Source: Candidatus Woesearchaeota archaeon (lineage in GTDB: Archaea; Nanobdellota; Nanobdellia; Woesearchaeales; JABMPP01). From it: a stretch of 64,000 bases of DNA. The notes under the pieces were generated by a model that worked only from the letters and a program-made list of their open reading frames with translations, had not been told where the DNA came from and did not search any database. The stretch is from contig JAGVYD010000010.1 of NCBI GenBank assembly GCA_018303405.1, positions 1 to 64,000 of the forward strand. The letters are read 5' to 3'. This document shows positions 1 to 8,404 of the stretch, piece by piece. A program made the position numbers and the translations under genes. Every line of letters begins with the position of its first letter. Position 1 is the stretch's first letter.

Positions 1-306
1 TCAAATTATTAATATTTAAATGAATTTATCATGCAAAATATGTAAAAAATTACACTTAATACAAAATAAATTACAATTTATGACGATTTATTAGTATATA
101 ATCTCAAAAAAATTTGATTTATTAGCAAACATACTAAGAAACTATTACTTAATTACTTAAATAAATGCTATTAATACTAAATAATCTATATATTAATAGA
201 TAAATATATTATAAAAATTACATATAAATTTAAATAAATCAATATTTATAATAATTATATAAATTATTAGGAAAAAGTTATTTTAGTTATTTTCATATTA
301 ACTAAT
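1..306. other. AT-rich intergenic region without a recognisable gene
   Basis: About 300 bases that are almost entirely A and T, in sharp contrast with the rest of the window. I see no open reading frame, tRNA or repeat array here. Its right end holds the promoter of the gene at 307: a TTATTTTA-like box lies near 275-285, about 26 bases before the start codon. The region could be a promoter or a chromosome domain boundary; nothing in it proves a further function. Confidence 0.6.
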
Positions 307-1104
307 ATGAACCAGAAGCCAAATGCCTTTCAATGCACCAATAAAAATATAAAGCTTTATCCACATTGTAGCTGGATGGAGAATAAAGCTCCAGGAAAAA
401 AAGAGGATTTTCGCCTGTACCTGTACCCCCTTCTTGGCATACTCATAATGATTGCTGCGCTTATTATACTGGGCATAAAAAATCCAGGCCACATCTCCCC
501 GGACAGATGCGTATTGCAGTTTGGCCTCAACTGCAAAAGCCATGCCATTGACTATGTTTCCAGCTCAGTTTCGCTGACACTCCAGAATGAGATGGGTGAA
601 GGAATAGCCATAACTGAAATCTCCATTATTGGTGATAATTTTGACGGCTGCAGCATAAACACAAGCCATTACCCATTAAACAGAATCTCCAAGGAAAAGG
701 TTGCATGGCACATTCCCAATGATAAGGAGGGCGATGTAATTGTCCACTGCCGGAAAATCATTCCAAGCGACTCGAAAATCCACGGCACAATTTTCATCAA
801 ATGGTCCATTGACGATGCAAATGACCTTTTCACCCACACGATTAGGGGCGAGCTGCTGGCGCCTGCGCACGCTGGCGAGGAATCCTGCTGCTGCAATTTG
901 AGGCCGATGGGAGCCGGATACAGCGCATGGATTGAACGCCGGGATTGCACGAATGCAGGATTGTCATGCACAGGGGGAAACTTCCATTCATGCCCGGTGA
1001 TGCAGGATGAATGTTGTAATGACAACAACCTGGTTTTCTGGGGCGGTTACAACTGTTCATTTGGCCTTGCCGAGAAAATACCCGAAGAAATATGCATGAG
1101 GTAA
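307..1104 (+). CDS. Single-pass membrane protein with cysteine-rich exterior domain, unknown function
   Basis: A 265-residue protein. A short charged N-terminal part is followed by one hydrophobic helix at about residues 40-57, then a long polar domain that would face outside. The exterior part has many cysteines, including a CCC run near the middle and C-x-C or CC clusters in the last 60 residues, suggesting disulphides or metal binding. The mix of one N-terminal helix and a beta-rich, cysteine-containing exterior resembles archaeal pilin-like or surface proteins, but I do not recognise the family. An internal methionine (residue 24) is an alternative start. The gene stands alone, convergent with the minus-strand surface-protein operon ending at 1135. 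Confidence 0.7.
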   Translation: MNQKPNAFQCTNKNIKLYPHCSWMENKAPGKKEDFRLYLYPLLGILIMIAALIILGIKNPGHISPDRCVLQFGLNCKSHAIDYVSSSVSLTLQNEMGEGIAITEISIIGDNFDGCSINTSHYPLNRISKEKVAWHIPNDKEGDVIVHCRKIIPSDSKIHGTIFIKWSIDDANDLFTHTIRGELLAPAHAGEESCCCNLRPMGAGYSAWIERRDCTNAGLSCTGGNFHSCPVMQDECCNDNNLVFWGGYNCSFGLAEKIPEEICMR

Positions 1105-1134
1105 ATTTGCAATTATTTTTTGCTCTGAATTTTT

Positions 1135-1716
1135 TTATTTGCTCAAGGCTGTCTTGCAATCGTTCTTGTACTCCTCTGCAGCGTCGCATAATCTAATATC
1201 GCCGGTTTCCATTGCCAGTTGCGCAAAGCACAGCCCTTTCAGCACTTGCAGATTTCCGCACAGCGTTGGATCCTTGTTCTTGTTTGCAATTCGCATGATG
1301 CATGCATCTCCAAGGTCTCCTCCATACCTCTTGCATTTTTCAGTATTTTGCTCCAGCACACCCTCGCAATAATTTGATAGCTGGCCTGCATTTTCACATG
1401 CAGCCAGGTCTTGCCTGTCAAGCGCATTTCCGAGTGAATTAATCTCACTGTTGGAAAATTCATAATCAATGTTTAATGCTTTCTCTGGGCCGCCGATAAA
1501 TCTGTAAACCAATAATGAAAGCAATCCAACAACTGCAATGATGGCCGCTGCAACAAGAGCGTAAGAAACAAATTTCCCCCTGTTGATATGCTTCAATGCT
1601 TCCAGGATTTCCTCCTCGAGATATCCTGCCGCAACCAGCTTGCTGACTATGCTGTAATCATCAAAGCCTTTTCTCTTTTCAGCCTTTACATAGTCTAATA
1701 GTTCGTCTTTCATCAT
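1135..1716 (-). CDS. Helical N-domain, one membrane helix, cysteine-rich exterior; surface-protein operon member
   Basis: 193 residues. Residues 1-45 look like a small helical, UBA- or HTH-like domain (alternating charged and hydrophobic residues with a central Gly-Tyr turn). One membrane helix follows at about 50-72, then an exterior region with about ten spaced cysteines. The protein at 9215-9736 has the same order of parts (helical domain, helix, Cys-rich tail), so the two are likely distant paralogues. It lies 30 bases after the giant surface protein in the same direction and is probably cotranscribed with it. Function unknown; a role in assembling or sensing the neighbouring surface protein is only a guess. 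Two adjacent ATG codons can serve as start. Confidence 0.75.
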   Translation of the reverse strand: MMKDELLDYVKAEKRKGFDDYSIVSKLVAAGYLEEEILEALKHINRGKFVSYALVAAAIIAVVGLLSLLVYRFIGGPEKALNIDYEFSNSEINSLGNALDRQDLAACENAGQLSNYCEGVLEQNTEKCKRYGGDLGDACIMRIANKNKDPTLCGNLQVLKGLCFAQLAMETGDIRLCDAAEEYKNDCKTALSK

Positions 1717-1746
1717 CCATCATGTCTCTTGTCATAATTCCTTTCA

Positions 1747-4700
1747 TCATATGCAATTGTAAAAAGTGCACTGTTTCTCGAAAATCCCATCATGCCCTGG
1801 GTCGCATTTTCTGCCATTTGGAACAAGGCTGCATCCGCATTTGTATGTAAGTCCTGGTGACATTTCAACAATCGGAGTTCCATCCGGGCATTTCTGGCAG
1901 GAGCCTTGGCAATAGACTGATGGCGGGCCAGGAGAATACCATCCCGATGGGCGCTCATCACATTCTGTGGATGCCCCGCATCCCTGCTCGCAATTTCCAT
2001 CAGAGCCAAGCACAGATGTGCATGGTTCGCATCCGTCCCCTCCTGAGACACTTGCATCATCATCGCATTTTCCAGACGGGGAAAATATCCCATTAACTGG
2101 GCTGCAGCTTCTTCCGGAATGGGAGTCACACTCGCTCTCGCTCCTGCAATGCCATACCGGGCTTCCGCTGACAGACACATCTATCAGGATATTTCTATTG
2201 GCTGCTGGCCCAGGCTCACAGCACTTGTTGCTTGCATCACATAATCCGTCCTTGGAAAAGGCGCCGGGCTCCGGCGTGGCATCACAGGCATTTGTAATAT
2301 ACGAATTGCAGGTATCCCAATAATCATTTCCAGTTGGATTGTAGGCAATAGGCTCAACTGTTGTGCAGTCCCATTCCCCGCTTGCGGACTGCCGTGCGCA
2401 AATCCCATCCTGCCCGGCATCCGCGTCAACATAGCATGCCTTGCCGCCAAGATTCCCGGGATACCATTTTTTGCCGTCGCAATAATATTTTGAGCCGCTG
2501 ACCTCTATCTCTTCACAGGACCTGCCAGGGTTGCAGTCCTTCCTGACTCCATTATCGCATGCAAACCCCCCGAGGGGAGTCACCCAATCATCAAATCCAG
2601 GAGCATCGTCCCCGCAGCATTTTGCCACAGGGCCTTCTTTTATCCATTCAGTCCCTGAGCAAGCATTACAAAACGCTTCATTGGTATCAGGGTCTGCCCA
2701 GCCTGTCCCATCGCACACAGCTTGCATTCCGCCAACGATTGTGCAGGTATCTTGGCCTAGGCATCTGCCAGTCCCGTCAGAGCAATCTGTTGGGGAATCA
2801 CAGCAATAATCCGCGCCTGCGCATGCCACATAGCCGCTGCTGCATGATTTTGGATATTCATCAGCATCATCTCCACAGCAGCTTTTTTGAATGTCTGAAA
2901 CATATTCTCCGGCAGCTTCCCCCTGCCCTCTGAAAATCCATTTTGTTCCCTGATTCAGGTCAGCTGACCCGGCACAGGCCTGGCACACATTTTGCCCATC
3001 ATCAATATCTATATAAGTGAACCAGATCCCATCCTCCCTGTTCGGCGCGGCTCCAGGTGTCCTGTACCCTGAATAATTCCTGGATGTGCAATAGTTTATG
3101 TTTGGCTCGTCCGGCCGATATGTTGGGCTTGCATCCCTTGCCGAATTTGCATAATGTGAAAAGCATTCCCCGTCGCACCATGTATTGAAAGTCGCAAAAT
3201 TATTTACAGGGTCCGGGACTTCTGTGGCTACCCTTGCCCATCCGGGTATTCCGGTTCTCAATGCCTCTGGGGGATTGTGGATTGAGTATCCATAAACCAT
3301 ATCCTCTGCTGGCAATTCACTTAAGCCAGGGAAATCAATTTGTGGAATATGCAAATCATAGGAATCTATTTTAACACAATTGATTGGGTTGGTGCACCCG
3401 TCAATCCAGCATCCGGCCTGGCACAAATAAGTGCCATCGTCCACATCATACCTTTTTCCATCTTTGTCTGACAGTCTCCAATGGTTGTTGCATACACCGT
3501 CGGCCCAGGCTGTTTTAAGGTAATCTTTCTCAAATGAATAATATAGTTTCAGTGCTCCCAAGTCAAATGACCAGTAATGCGCATTGCATCCCGGATTCGC
3601 AGAAACGTCCCACTGTCCGCATGGCGTAACACCATCAGCCTTGAAGCCATCCCTGCAGTTCGGGCTTAATGGTGGCCCAAAGCATGTTTCATCTTCCCCT
3701 TTGCCTTCATCCCTGTCAGGGCAGGAATCCTCTATTATCCAATCGTCATTAACATTATCCCCTGTGCAGGCATTTCCTCTTTCTCCTGAGCAGGACTGAG
3801 TTACTGTCCTTCTGAAAACATCGTTGTCTGTTGTATCATAATGCGCAGGATTATCATGCCAGGCCTGGTCGTGCCAAACTACGCCGGGTGGGAGATTTGG
3901 CGTAACAAATATGCTATCAGCATCTTCAATATTCCCATCGGCATCATCTTTTCTTGCCAGGGTGGCTGGATAATGCTCTACGCCTGTTTTTGGCTTGTAG
4001 GCAACTGACTCATAATGGAAACATTCTGTTGTAGAGCTGGACAAATCATAAGAGAATGGAGTATCCGGAGTGCCATCACAGCATGCGTGATTGGCCTGGA
4101 ACGGGTCAGGATTATTTCCATAATCTGCACTTGAAAATCCAGGTGAATCCATTGCACTCCAAAACACCCCATTCAAATTCATGTTATTATAGGGGTATGC
4201 GGGAGCCGGGTCGCTGTGAGGCACGCATTCTTTGACATCAACATCCAGGGTTTGCTGGGACATCGATCCTGTGCACATTCCCTGATTTTCAACGGTAAGC
4301 GTCAAAGTATGGGCGCTTGGCGTATCAAAGGCAAATCCCAAATCGCCTGCTGCCTTATTGACCTTGTTTATGTCAAAATGGCATTCAGTGCAGGCAAGCT
4401 CATTCAGCAGCCCAAGGTAAAGGCCTTCTGCTGTCCCTTCGCCAGAATAAAGCGTGTTTCCTGTTACACTGCCAAAGACCCTTGAATACACGCTTGTGGA
4501 TTCCTGCGCATCGCTCCAGTCATAAATCTTGTCCTGGCATAATGCGGTGGTTCCTCTTGAATCCAGGAAATACGGGTCTTCAATTGAGCCAACCCAGTTG
4601 GGGATGTCATCATATGGATTTTCACCGGATGCAGTTATCGCTTCTGTGTCATAAACCAAAATCCTTATGTCCTGCCAGTCAGAGTATTTTCCGTCTGACA

Positions 4701-6243
4701 CATTCACCCTTACAACATGCGGGCCGAGCTCAGAAGCATCAGTAATGATTGTCACCTTGCCAGTTTCATTTCCAAGATAATAATCAGCATTGCTGTTTGT
4801 CCAGTTATGGCCATTCAATGTTGATGATGTGGCATTAACAAAAACGCATTTTTCAGGATACCATGTGCAATTTTCATTGGTTCCGCTCCAGAATGCATAT
4901 GCATCCCAATCCCAATATTCAACATAATCTTCCCTCCATAAGGAATAATTGAAGCTCAATTCATCTTCATCAGGGTCAAATGCAACAGGCATTAATGTTA
5001 TCGGCGTTCCTGCGGCGACAAAGAAATCATAGCCCATGCTGGAATTTGGATAGGTGAAGTGCGGCTTGCCGTGGACAATCTGGTTGCGGTATAGATTTTC
5101 ATCTTTTGTCATGTAATCAAGGCTCGGCCACCTGTTCTGCCTCGCAAACTGGAAAACTAACTCCTTGTTGTTTTCATTGGAATAAAGCAGGTCCTTTATG
5201 ACATAGACATCAAAGTCATTGCCTGGCACAATCTTGACATCAAAGTTGTCATAAAGCTCAGTCTTCAATTCATGGGCCAGGTCCACCCCCAGGCTCGCGC
5301 TGTCTTTTGTTGTCCACCAGTCAACAACATCCCTTATCAGCCCGAGCCGTGCATATTTTGAAGCCCTGAAATCAACCATCCGCGTGATGGGCGGTCTTCC
5401 CTCAATGGTTATTGTGACAGGGAACATGATATTTACTGCAACATCATTCTCAGCTATTGTGACATTTGCCAATGGCATTTCCTTAGTTATGTTCTGGCCG
5501 AGGAGTATTGAGATGCCGGTAAAATTGACGCAGTCATAGCTGTAATTGGCAATGTAGCTTTCCAGCTGTTCCTTGAATGTGGGCCTGAGCTTTGCCTCAT
5601 TTGTATCGCCCAGGGCAAAGAATCTCTTCTTGCCATAGGACAATGTCTGCAGGTAATTATACCCCTGCACTTTTGCAGACGCAGGAACGCATCCGCTGTA
5701 GCCCGGACTGCCCGTGGTATGCCCTGAGACCACGCTTTCCCACATGAAATAGCATGGGTTTGTAGGCAGGACATTTTCAGATGGTGAGCACCTGCCTCCC
5801 AGGAAGGCTGGGCTGTTGCACGGATAGCCGGGCAGCGATGAATATTTTTCACCTGCCAAAATAGTATCCAGGTTGCTGGTGACGAGCACGACCCTGTTTC
5901 CATTGTAATTCACATATTGCGGGTCGCTGACTCCTGCAATTTTTGGGATTGCGCTGCCTGGCTGGTCAGAATAGATCACGCCTCCCTGCTCACCAAGCAG
6001 CAATATCCCGGATTCCAATGCATCATTGACGCACGCTGATACATAGGCCTGGACTGGCGTGTTTTGAATCATGTCAGAATAAACCCTGTCAATCCTTTTC
6101 AGGAATTGCTTGTCAGTCATATAATTGTTGAAATAAAAGACAAAGCCAAAGCTGCTTAAAAGCACGATTCCAACTATAATGAACAGCGTAAGCTGGCCTT
6201 TTCTGCCGCGCTTTCCCCATCCACCCCTCTTTTTTTCTCTCAT
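1747..6243 (-). CDS. Giant cysteine-rich membrane-anchored surface protein with pilin-like N-terminus
   Basis: About 1498 residues. The N-terminus is basic, then GRKGQLTLFIIVGIVLL: a Gly-Gln-Leu-Thr junction followed by a hydrophobic helix, as in archaeal class III (prepilin-like) signal peptides; processing by a prepilin peptidase is inferred. Around residues 400-560 there is a cadherin/PKD-like stretch (Asp-Pro-Asp-Glu-Asp, later Val-Arg-Val-Asn-Val-Ser-Asp-Gly). The rest, about 900 residues, is very rich in cysteine, aspartate and aromatic residues, with recurring units such as CCGDDA and CDG-x-x-W. ATG at 6243 is preferred because GGTGG sits just upstream; an in-frame GTG at 6249 is the alternative. 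It directly follows the Lrp-type regulator gene and is probably in its operon. Likely an adhesin or cell-envelope protein; exact role unknown. Confidence 0.8.
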   Translation of the reverse strand: MREKKRGGWGKRGRKGQLTLFIIVGIVLLSSFGFVFYFNNYMTDKQFLKRIDRVYSDMIQNTPVQAYVSACVNDALESGILLLGEQGGVIYSDQPGSAIPKIAGVSDPQYVNYNGNRVVLVTSNLDTILAGEKYSSLPGYPCNSPAFLGGRCSPSENVLPTNPCYFMWESVVSGHTTGSPGYSGCVPASAKVQGYNYLQTLSYGKKRFFALGDTNEAKLRPTFKEQLESYIANYSYDCVNFTGISILLGQNITKEMPLANVTIAENDVAVNIMFPVTITIEGRPPITRMVDFRASKYARLGLIRDVVDWWTTKDSASLGVDLAHELKTELYDNFDVKIVPGNDFDVYVIKDLLYSNENNKELVFQFARQNRWPSLDYMTKDENLYRNQIVHGKPHFTYPNSSMGYDFFVAAGTPITLMPVAFDPDEDELSFNYSLWREDYVEYWDWDAYAFWSGTNENCTWYPEKCVFVNATSSTLNGHNWTNSNADYYLGNETGKVTIITDASELGPHVVRVNVSDGKYSDWQDIRILVYDTEAITASGENPYDDIPNWVGSIEDPYFLDSRGTTALCQDKIYDWSDAQESTSVYSRVFGSVTGNTLYSGEGTAEGLYLGLLNELACTECHFDINKVNKAAGDLGFAFDTPSAHTLTLTVENQGMCTGSMSQQTLDVDVKECVPHSDPAPAYPYNNMNLNGVFWSAMDSPGFSSADYGNNPDPFQANHACCDGTPDTPFSYDLSSSTTECFHYESVAYKPKTGVEHYPATLARKDDADGNIEDADSIFVTPNLPPGVVWHDQAWHDNPAHYDTTDNDVFRRTVTQSCSGERGNACTGDNVNDDWIIEDSCPDRDEGKGEDETCFGPPLSPNCRDGFKADGVTPCGQWDVSANPGCNAHYWSFDLGALKLYYSFEKDYLKTAWADGVCNNHWRLSDKDGKRYDVDDGTYLCQAGCWIDGCTNPINCVKIDSYDLHIPQIDFPGLSELPAEDMVYGYSIHNPPEALRTGIPGWARVATEVPDPVNNFATFNTWCDGECFSHYANSARDASPTYRPDEPNINYCTSRNYSGYRTPGAAPNREDGIWFTYIDIDDGQNVCQACAGSADLNQGTKWIFRGQGEAAGEYVSDIQKSCCGDDADEYPKSCSSGYVACAGADYCCDSPTDCSDGTGRCLGQDTCTIVGGMQAVCDGTGWADPDTNEAFCNACSGTEWIKEGPVAKCCGDDAPGFDDWVTPLGGFACDNGVRKDCNPGRSCEEIEVSGSKYYCDGKKWYPGNLGGKACYVDADAGQDGICARQSASGEWDCTTVEPIAYNPTGNDYWDTCNSYITNACDATPEPGAFSKDGLCDASNKCCEPGPAANRNILIDVSVSGSPVWHCRSESECDSHSGRSCSPVNGIFSPSGKCDDDASVSGGDGCEPCTSVLGSDGNCEQGCGASTECDERPSGWYSPGPPSVYCQGSCQKCPDGTPIVEMSPGLTYKCGCSLVPNGRKCDPGHDGIFEKQCTFYNCI

Positions 6244-6249
6244 TTCCAC

Positions 6250-6756
6250 CTACGGCAGAGGCATTTTGTAAATTTCCTCCACGACATTGCTAAGCTCCAT
6301 CTCTTTTATTATTCCGGCAAACCCAGTCCTTAATTTTCGTATGAACAAATTGAGCTCGTCCTGGTTTTGCGCGATTATCTTCACCATGTAATCGCTGCTG
6401 CCTGAAAGGAATTTCACTTCAACTGCTTCCCCTGATGATTTTAGAAATTCCCTAAGCTGTTTTTCCTTTTCCGCGCTAAAATTCTGGAGATTGAGGATGA
6501 GTATGCTCGCCGCGGCAAATCCAAGCTGCTTCATGTCAATATATGCATTAAACCGCAGCAGCCCATTTTCCTGCATTTTCTGGATCCTGTAAGCCACGCT
6601 GTCCCTTTTAATGCCAGTTTCCCTCGAGATATCAGCTATGCTTTTCCTGGCATCGTTAAACAAGATTGAGAGAATCTTCCTGTCTTTGCCGTCAAGCTGG
6701 CTACTGCCCGCATTTTTGCTATCTTTTTCCACATTCCTGCTTGCTTTTCTCGCCAC
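6250..6756 (-). CDS. Lrp/AsnC-family transcriptional regulator
   Basis: 168 residues. A basic 20-residue extension precedes a winged-helix DNA-binding domain (about residues 22-75; LDGKDRKILSILFNDARKS then a recognition helix around IKRDSVAYRIQKMQ). The second half is an alpha/beta ligand-binding/oligomerisation domain of the RAM type. This is the usual archaeal Lrp/AsnC layout. The start is a GTG with a TATA-like box (TATAATAAAT) about 20-25 bases upstream on the minus strand. It is the first gene before the giant surface protein, with only 6 bases between them, so it may control that operon and itself. Effector unknown. Confidence 0.9.
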   Translation of the reverse strand: MARKASRNVEKDSKNAGSSQLDGKDRKILSILFNDARKSIADISRETGIKRDSVAYRIQKMQENGLLRFNAYIDMKQLGFAAASILILNLQNFSAEKEKQLREFLKSSGEAVEVKFLSGSSDYMVKIIAQNQDELNLFIRKLRTGFAGIIKEMELSNVVEEIYKMPLP

Positions 6757-6947
6757 TTTTGGACACTTTACGTATTTATTATACTCTTTTTCCTTATTTT
6801 AAGTAAATTAATATATAAATATTTCTTTATTTAAGTATTAAACTCCAAGAAAATACCAATCTTTTGCCAATATACCATACAGTACTCTCAAGTATAGCCG
6901 GTCTGCAAATCGAAGAAACAAACAGAATTAAAACAGGAAAGAAAAAA

Positions 6948-7223
6948 TTACTTCTCTTCCTCCTCTTCTGGCCCGTAAGATGGCACTGCGCTCTTGCTGA
7001 TTATTGCTATGTCGCCAATGCTCTTGACAAGCTCGTGCGGCACAATCACGCCTTTTGCGCTGCCAAGCACCTTGCTCAGGAAGGAATTCTTTGTTGCCCT
7101 GACTCTCCAGCCATTAACCTTGTTGTGGCTGATAATAACTTCCTCCACGTCCCCAAAATAGTCGCCATCATCAGTGAAAACCTTCATGTCATATGTCTCG
7201 GTAATTTTTTTCATTTTAAGCAT
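6948..7223 (-). CDS. PRC-barrel domain protein
   Basis: 91 residues from the ATG at 7223, chosen because GGAG lies 8 bases upstream; an upstream in-frame ATG at 7268 would add 15 residues. The sequence has the PRC-barrel pattern: a beta-strand opening (MKVFTDDGDYFGDVEEVII), a middle NGWRVRATKNSFLSKVLG stretch and the closing VIVPHELVKSIGDIAII strand. A short acidic tail (PEEEEEK) follows. Small stand-alone PRC-barrel proteins are common in archaea and have been linked to RNA processing or to cell division (CdpB-type); which applies here cannot be told. It is divergent from the TraB gene, with structured element A between them. Confidence 0.85.
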   Translation of the reverse strand: MLKMKKITETYDMKVFTDDGDYFGDVEEVIISHNKVNGWRVRATKNSFLSKVLGSAKGVIVPHELVKSIGDIAIISKSAVPSYGPEEEEEK

Positions 7224-7329
7224 AGTCTCACTCCTTCGCCTCATCAGCATTCCACAGGCATTGCACATCCTGCCGGTTGCCGCTTATAAGTCACATCCGA
7301 TTAAAACCTCTGTCATATTTAAACTTTTT

Positions 7330-7512
7330 GATGCCCCGGGCTTTGCCCGAAAAGTTAGTTTGGGCATCAATTTTGCGAAGCCCATTTTCGGAGGGATCAA
7401 GCATTTTTCGGGGTTGCAGAGGAGAAAAATGCAATTCGCGGGAAGCTGCAATGCTGAGCGGATGCCCAAGCCGAGCCGGAAGGCGAGTTTTCGGACAAAG
7501 CCGATGCCCCGG
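7330..7512 (+). ncRNA. Structured element A: candidate non-coding RNA or palindromic repeat (copy 1 of 2)
   Basis: The element folds into nested stems: P1 7339-7353 with 7488-7502; P2 TTGGGCATC (7360-7368) with GATGCCCAA (7461-7469); P3 GCATTTTTC (7401-7409) with GAAAAATGC (7424-7432). Between P2 and P1 lies a small hairpin GCC-GGAA-GGC (7475-7484) flanked by tandem G-A pairs. The element at 33627-33852 has the same order of stems, with compensatory base changes in P1 and P2. A TATA-like box (ATATTTAAAC, 7313-7322) lies upstream on the plus strand, and the GNRA-type loop also favours that strand, but the strand is not proven. The direct repeat GATGCCCCGG flanks it (7330-7339 and 7503-7512). 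It does not match 5S, tRNA, SRP or RNase P RNA as I know them. Confidence 0.6.
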
Positions 7513-7580
7513 AGACTGCAAACTACCCGCACTTTAATCCTAAAGCTTAGATTTTTAACTGGCTTCACTCTCTATTGCCC

Positions 7581-8348
7581 ATGCCAAGCCACAAAACAGA
7601 CAAGGCAATGCCGGCAACCATCCACATAATTGGCACTTCGCATATTTCCAGGCAGAGCATGAAGGAGATAGGGCAATATATAGAGGCGGAAAAGCCAGGC
7701 CTTGTGGCCATTGAGCTGGACCACCGCAGGTTTCATGCTCTGCAGCAGAAAAATCGCAAGCCCGGGCTTAGCGGCATCCCTAAAATCGGGCTAAAAGGAT
7801 TTGTATTTGGCATGCTTGGATATTGGGCGGAAAAAAAGCTCGGCGAGGCAGTGGGCGTCAGCCCGGGGAGCGAAATGCTGCACGCAATTAAGCTGGCTAA
7901 AAAGCACCAGCTCAGGATTGCCTTCATTGATCAGGACATTGAAATCACCCTCAGGCGGCTTTCAGCGGAGCTTACCTGGCGTGAGAAATGGAATTTTCTT
8001 GTTGACTTGTGCAAGGGCATATTCTCCGGCAAGAAGCAGATGAAAGAACTGGGCATGGAGGGGTTTGACCTCAATAAAGTGCCTGACAAAGTCCTAATTG
8101 AGAAGCTCATGGCCAAAGTAAAAGAGAGGTATCCGTCTATATATAAAGTGCTTGTCAAGGAAAGAAACACCATCATGGCAAGGAATATTATGACATTGGC
8201 CTCATTCAATCCTGGGATGAAAATACTCGCAATTGTGGGCGCTGGCCACGAAGACGGGATTAAGGAAATCATCCGCAAAAGCAGCCATGGCAAGATTGAC
8301 TACACCTTCTCAATTGATGTGGCAGGGCAGAAAGTTTCGCTTGGATAA
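7581..8348 (+). CDS. TraB/GumN (TIKI-like) family protein
   Basis: 255 residues from ATG 7581; a TATA-like box centred near 7554 makes this a leaderless start (an upstream TTG at 7575 and an ATG at 7608 are alternatives). The opening HIIGTSHISRQS and the following AIELDHRRF match the first conserved blocks of the TraB/PrgY/GumN fold (GT-x-H and E-x-D), and IVGAGHEDGI near the C-terminus matches the third (G-x-GH). The TIKI relatives are metalloproteases. This copy has no C-terminal membrane segment, unlike many archaeal TraB proteins, so it is probably cytosolic. The next gene is an M50 membrane protease. Confidence 0.85.
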   Translation: MPSHKTDKAMPATIHIIGTSHISRQSMKEIGQYIEAEKPGLVAIELDHRRFHALQQKNRKPGLSGIPKIGLKGFVFGMLGYWAEKKLGEAVGVSPGSEMLHAIKLAKKHQLRIAFIDQDIEITLRRLSAELTWREKWNFLVDLCKGIFSGKKQMKELGMEGFDLNKVPDKVLIEKLMAKVKERYPSIYKVLVKERNTIMARNIMTLASFNPGMKILAIVGAGHEDGIKEIIRKSSHGKIDYTFSIDVAGQKVSLG

Positions 8349-8404
8349 CCCATTGCATAATCCATAGCAAAATTATTATACTATATATTGATTAAAAGGA
8401 GTTC

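Noticed and set aside
1747-6243. Several long reading frames on the opposite strand of the giant gene
   Set aside because: They have no ribosome sites or family motifs and arise from the codon pattern of the real gene.
7330-7512. RNase P RNA or SRP RNA
   Set aside because: The conserved RNase P blocks (GAGGAAAGUCC-type, ACAGAA) and the SRP helix 8 sequence are missing, and a second copy exists.
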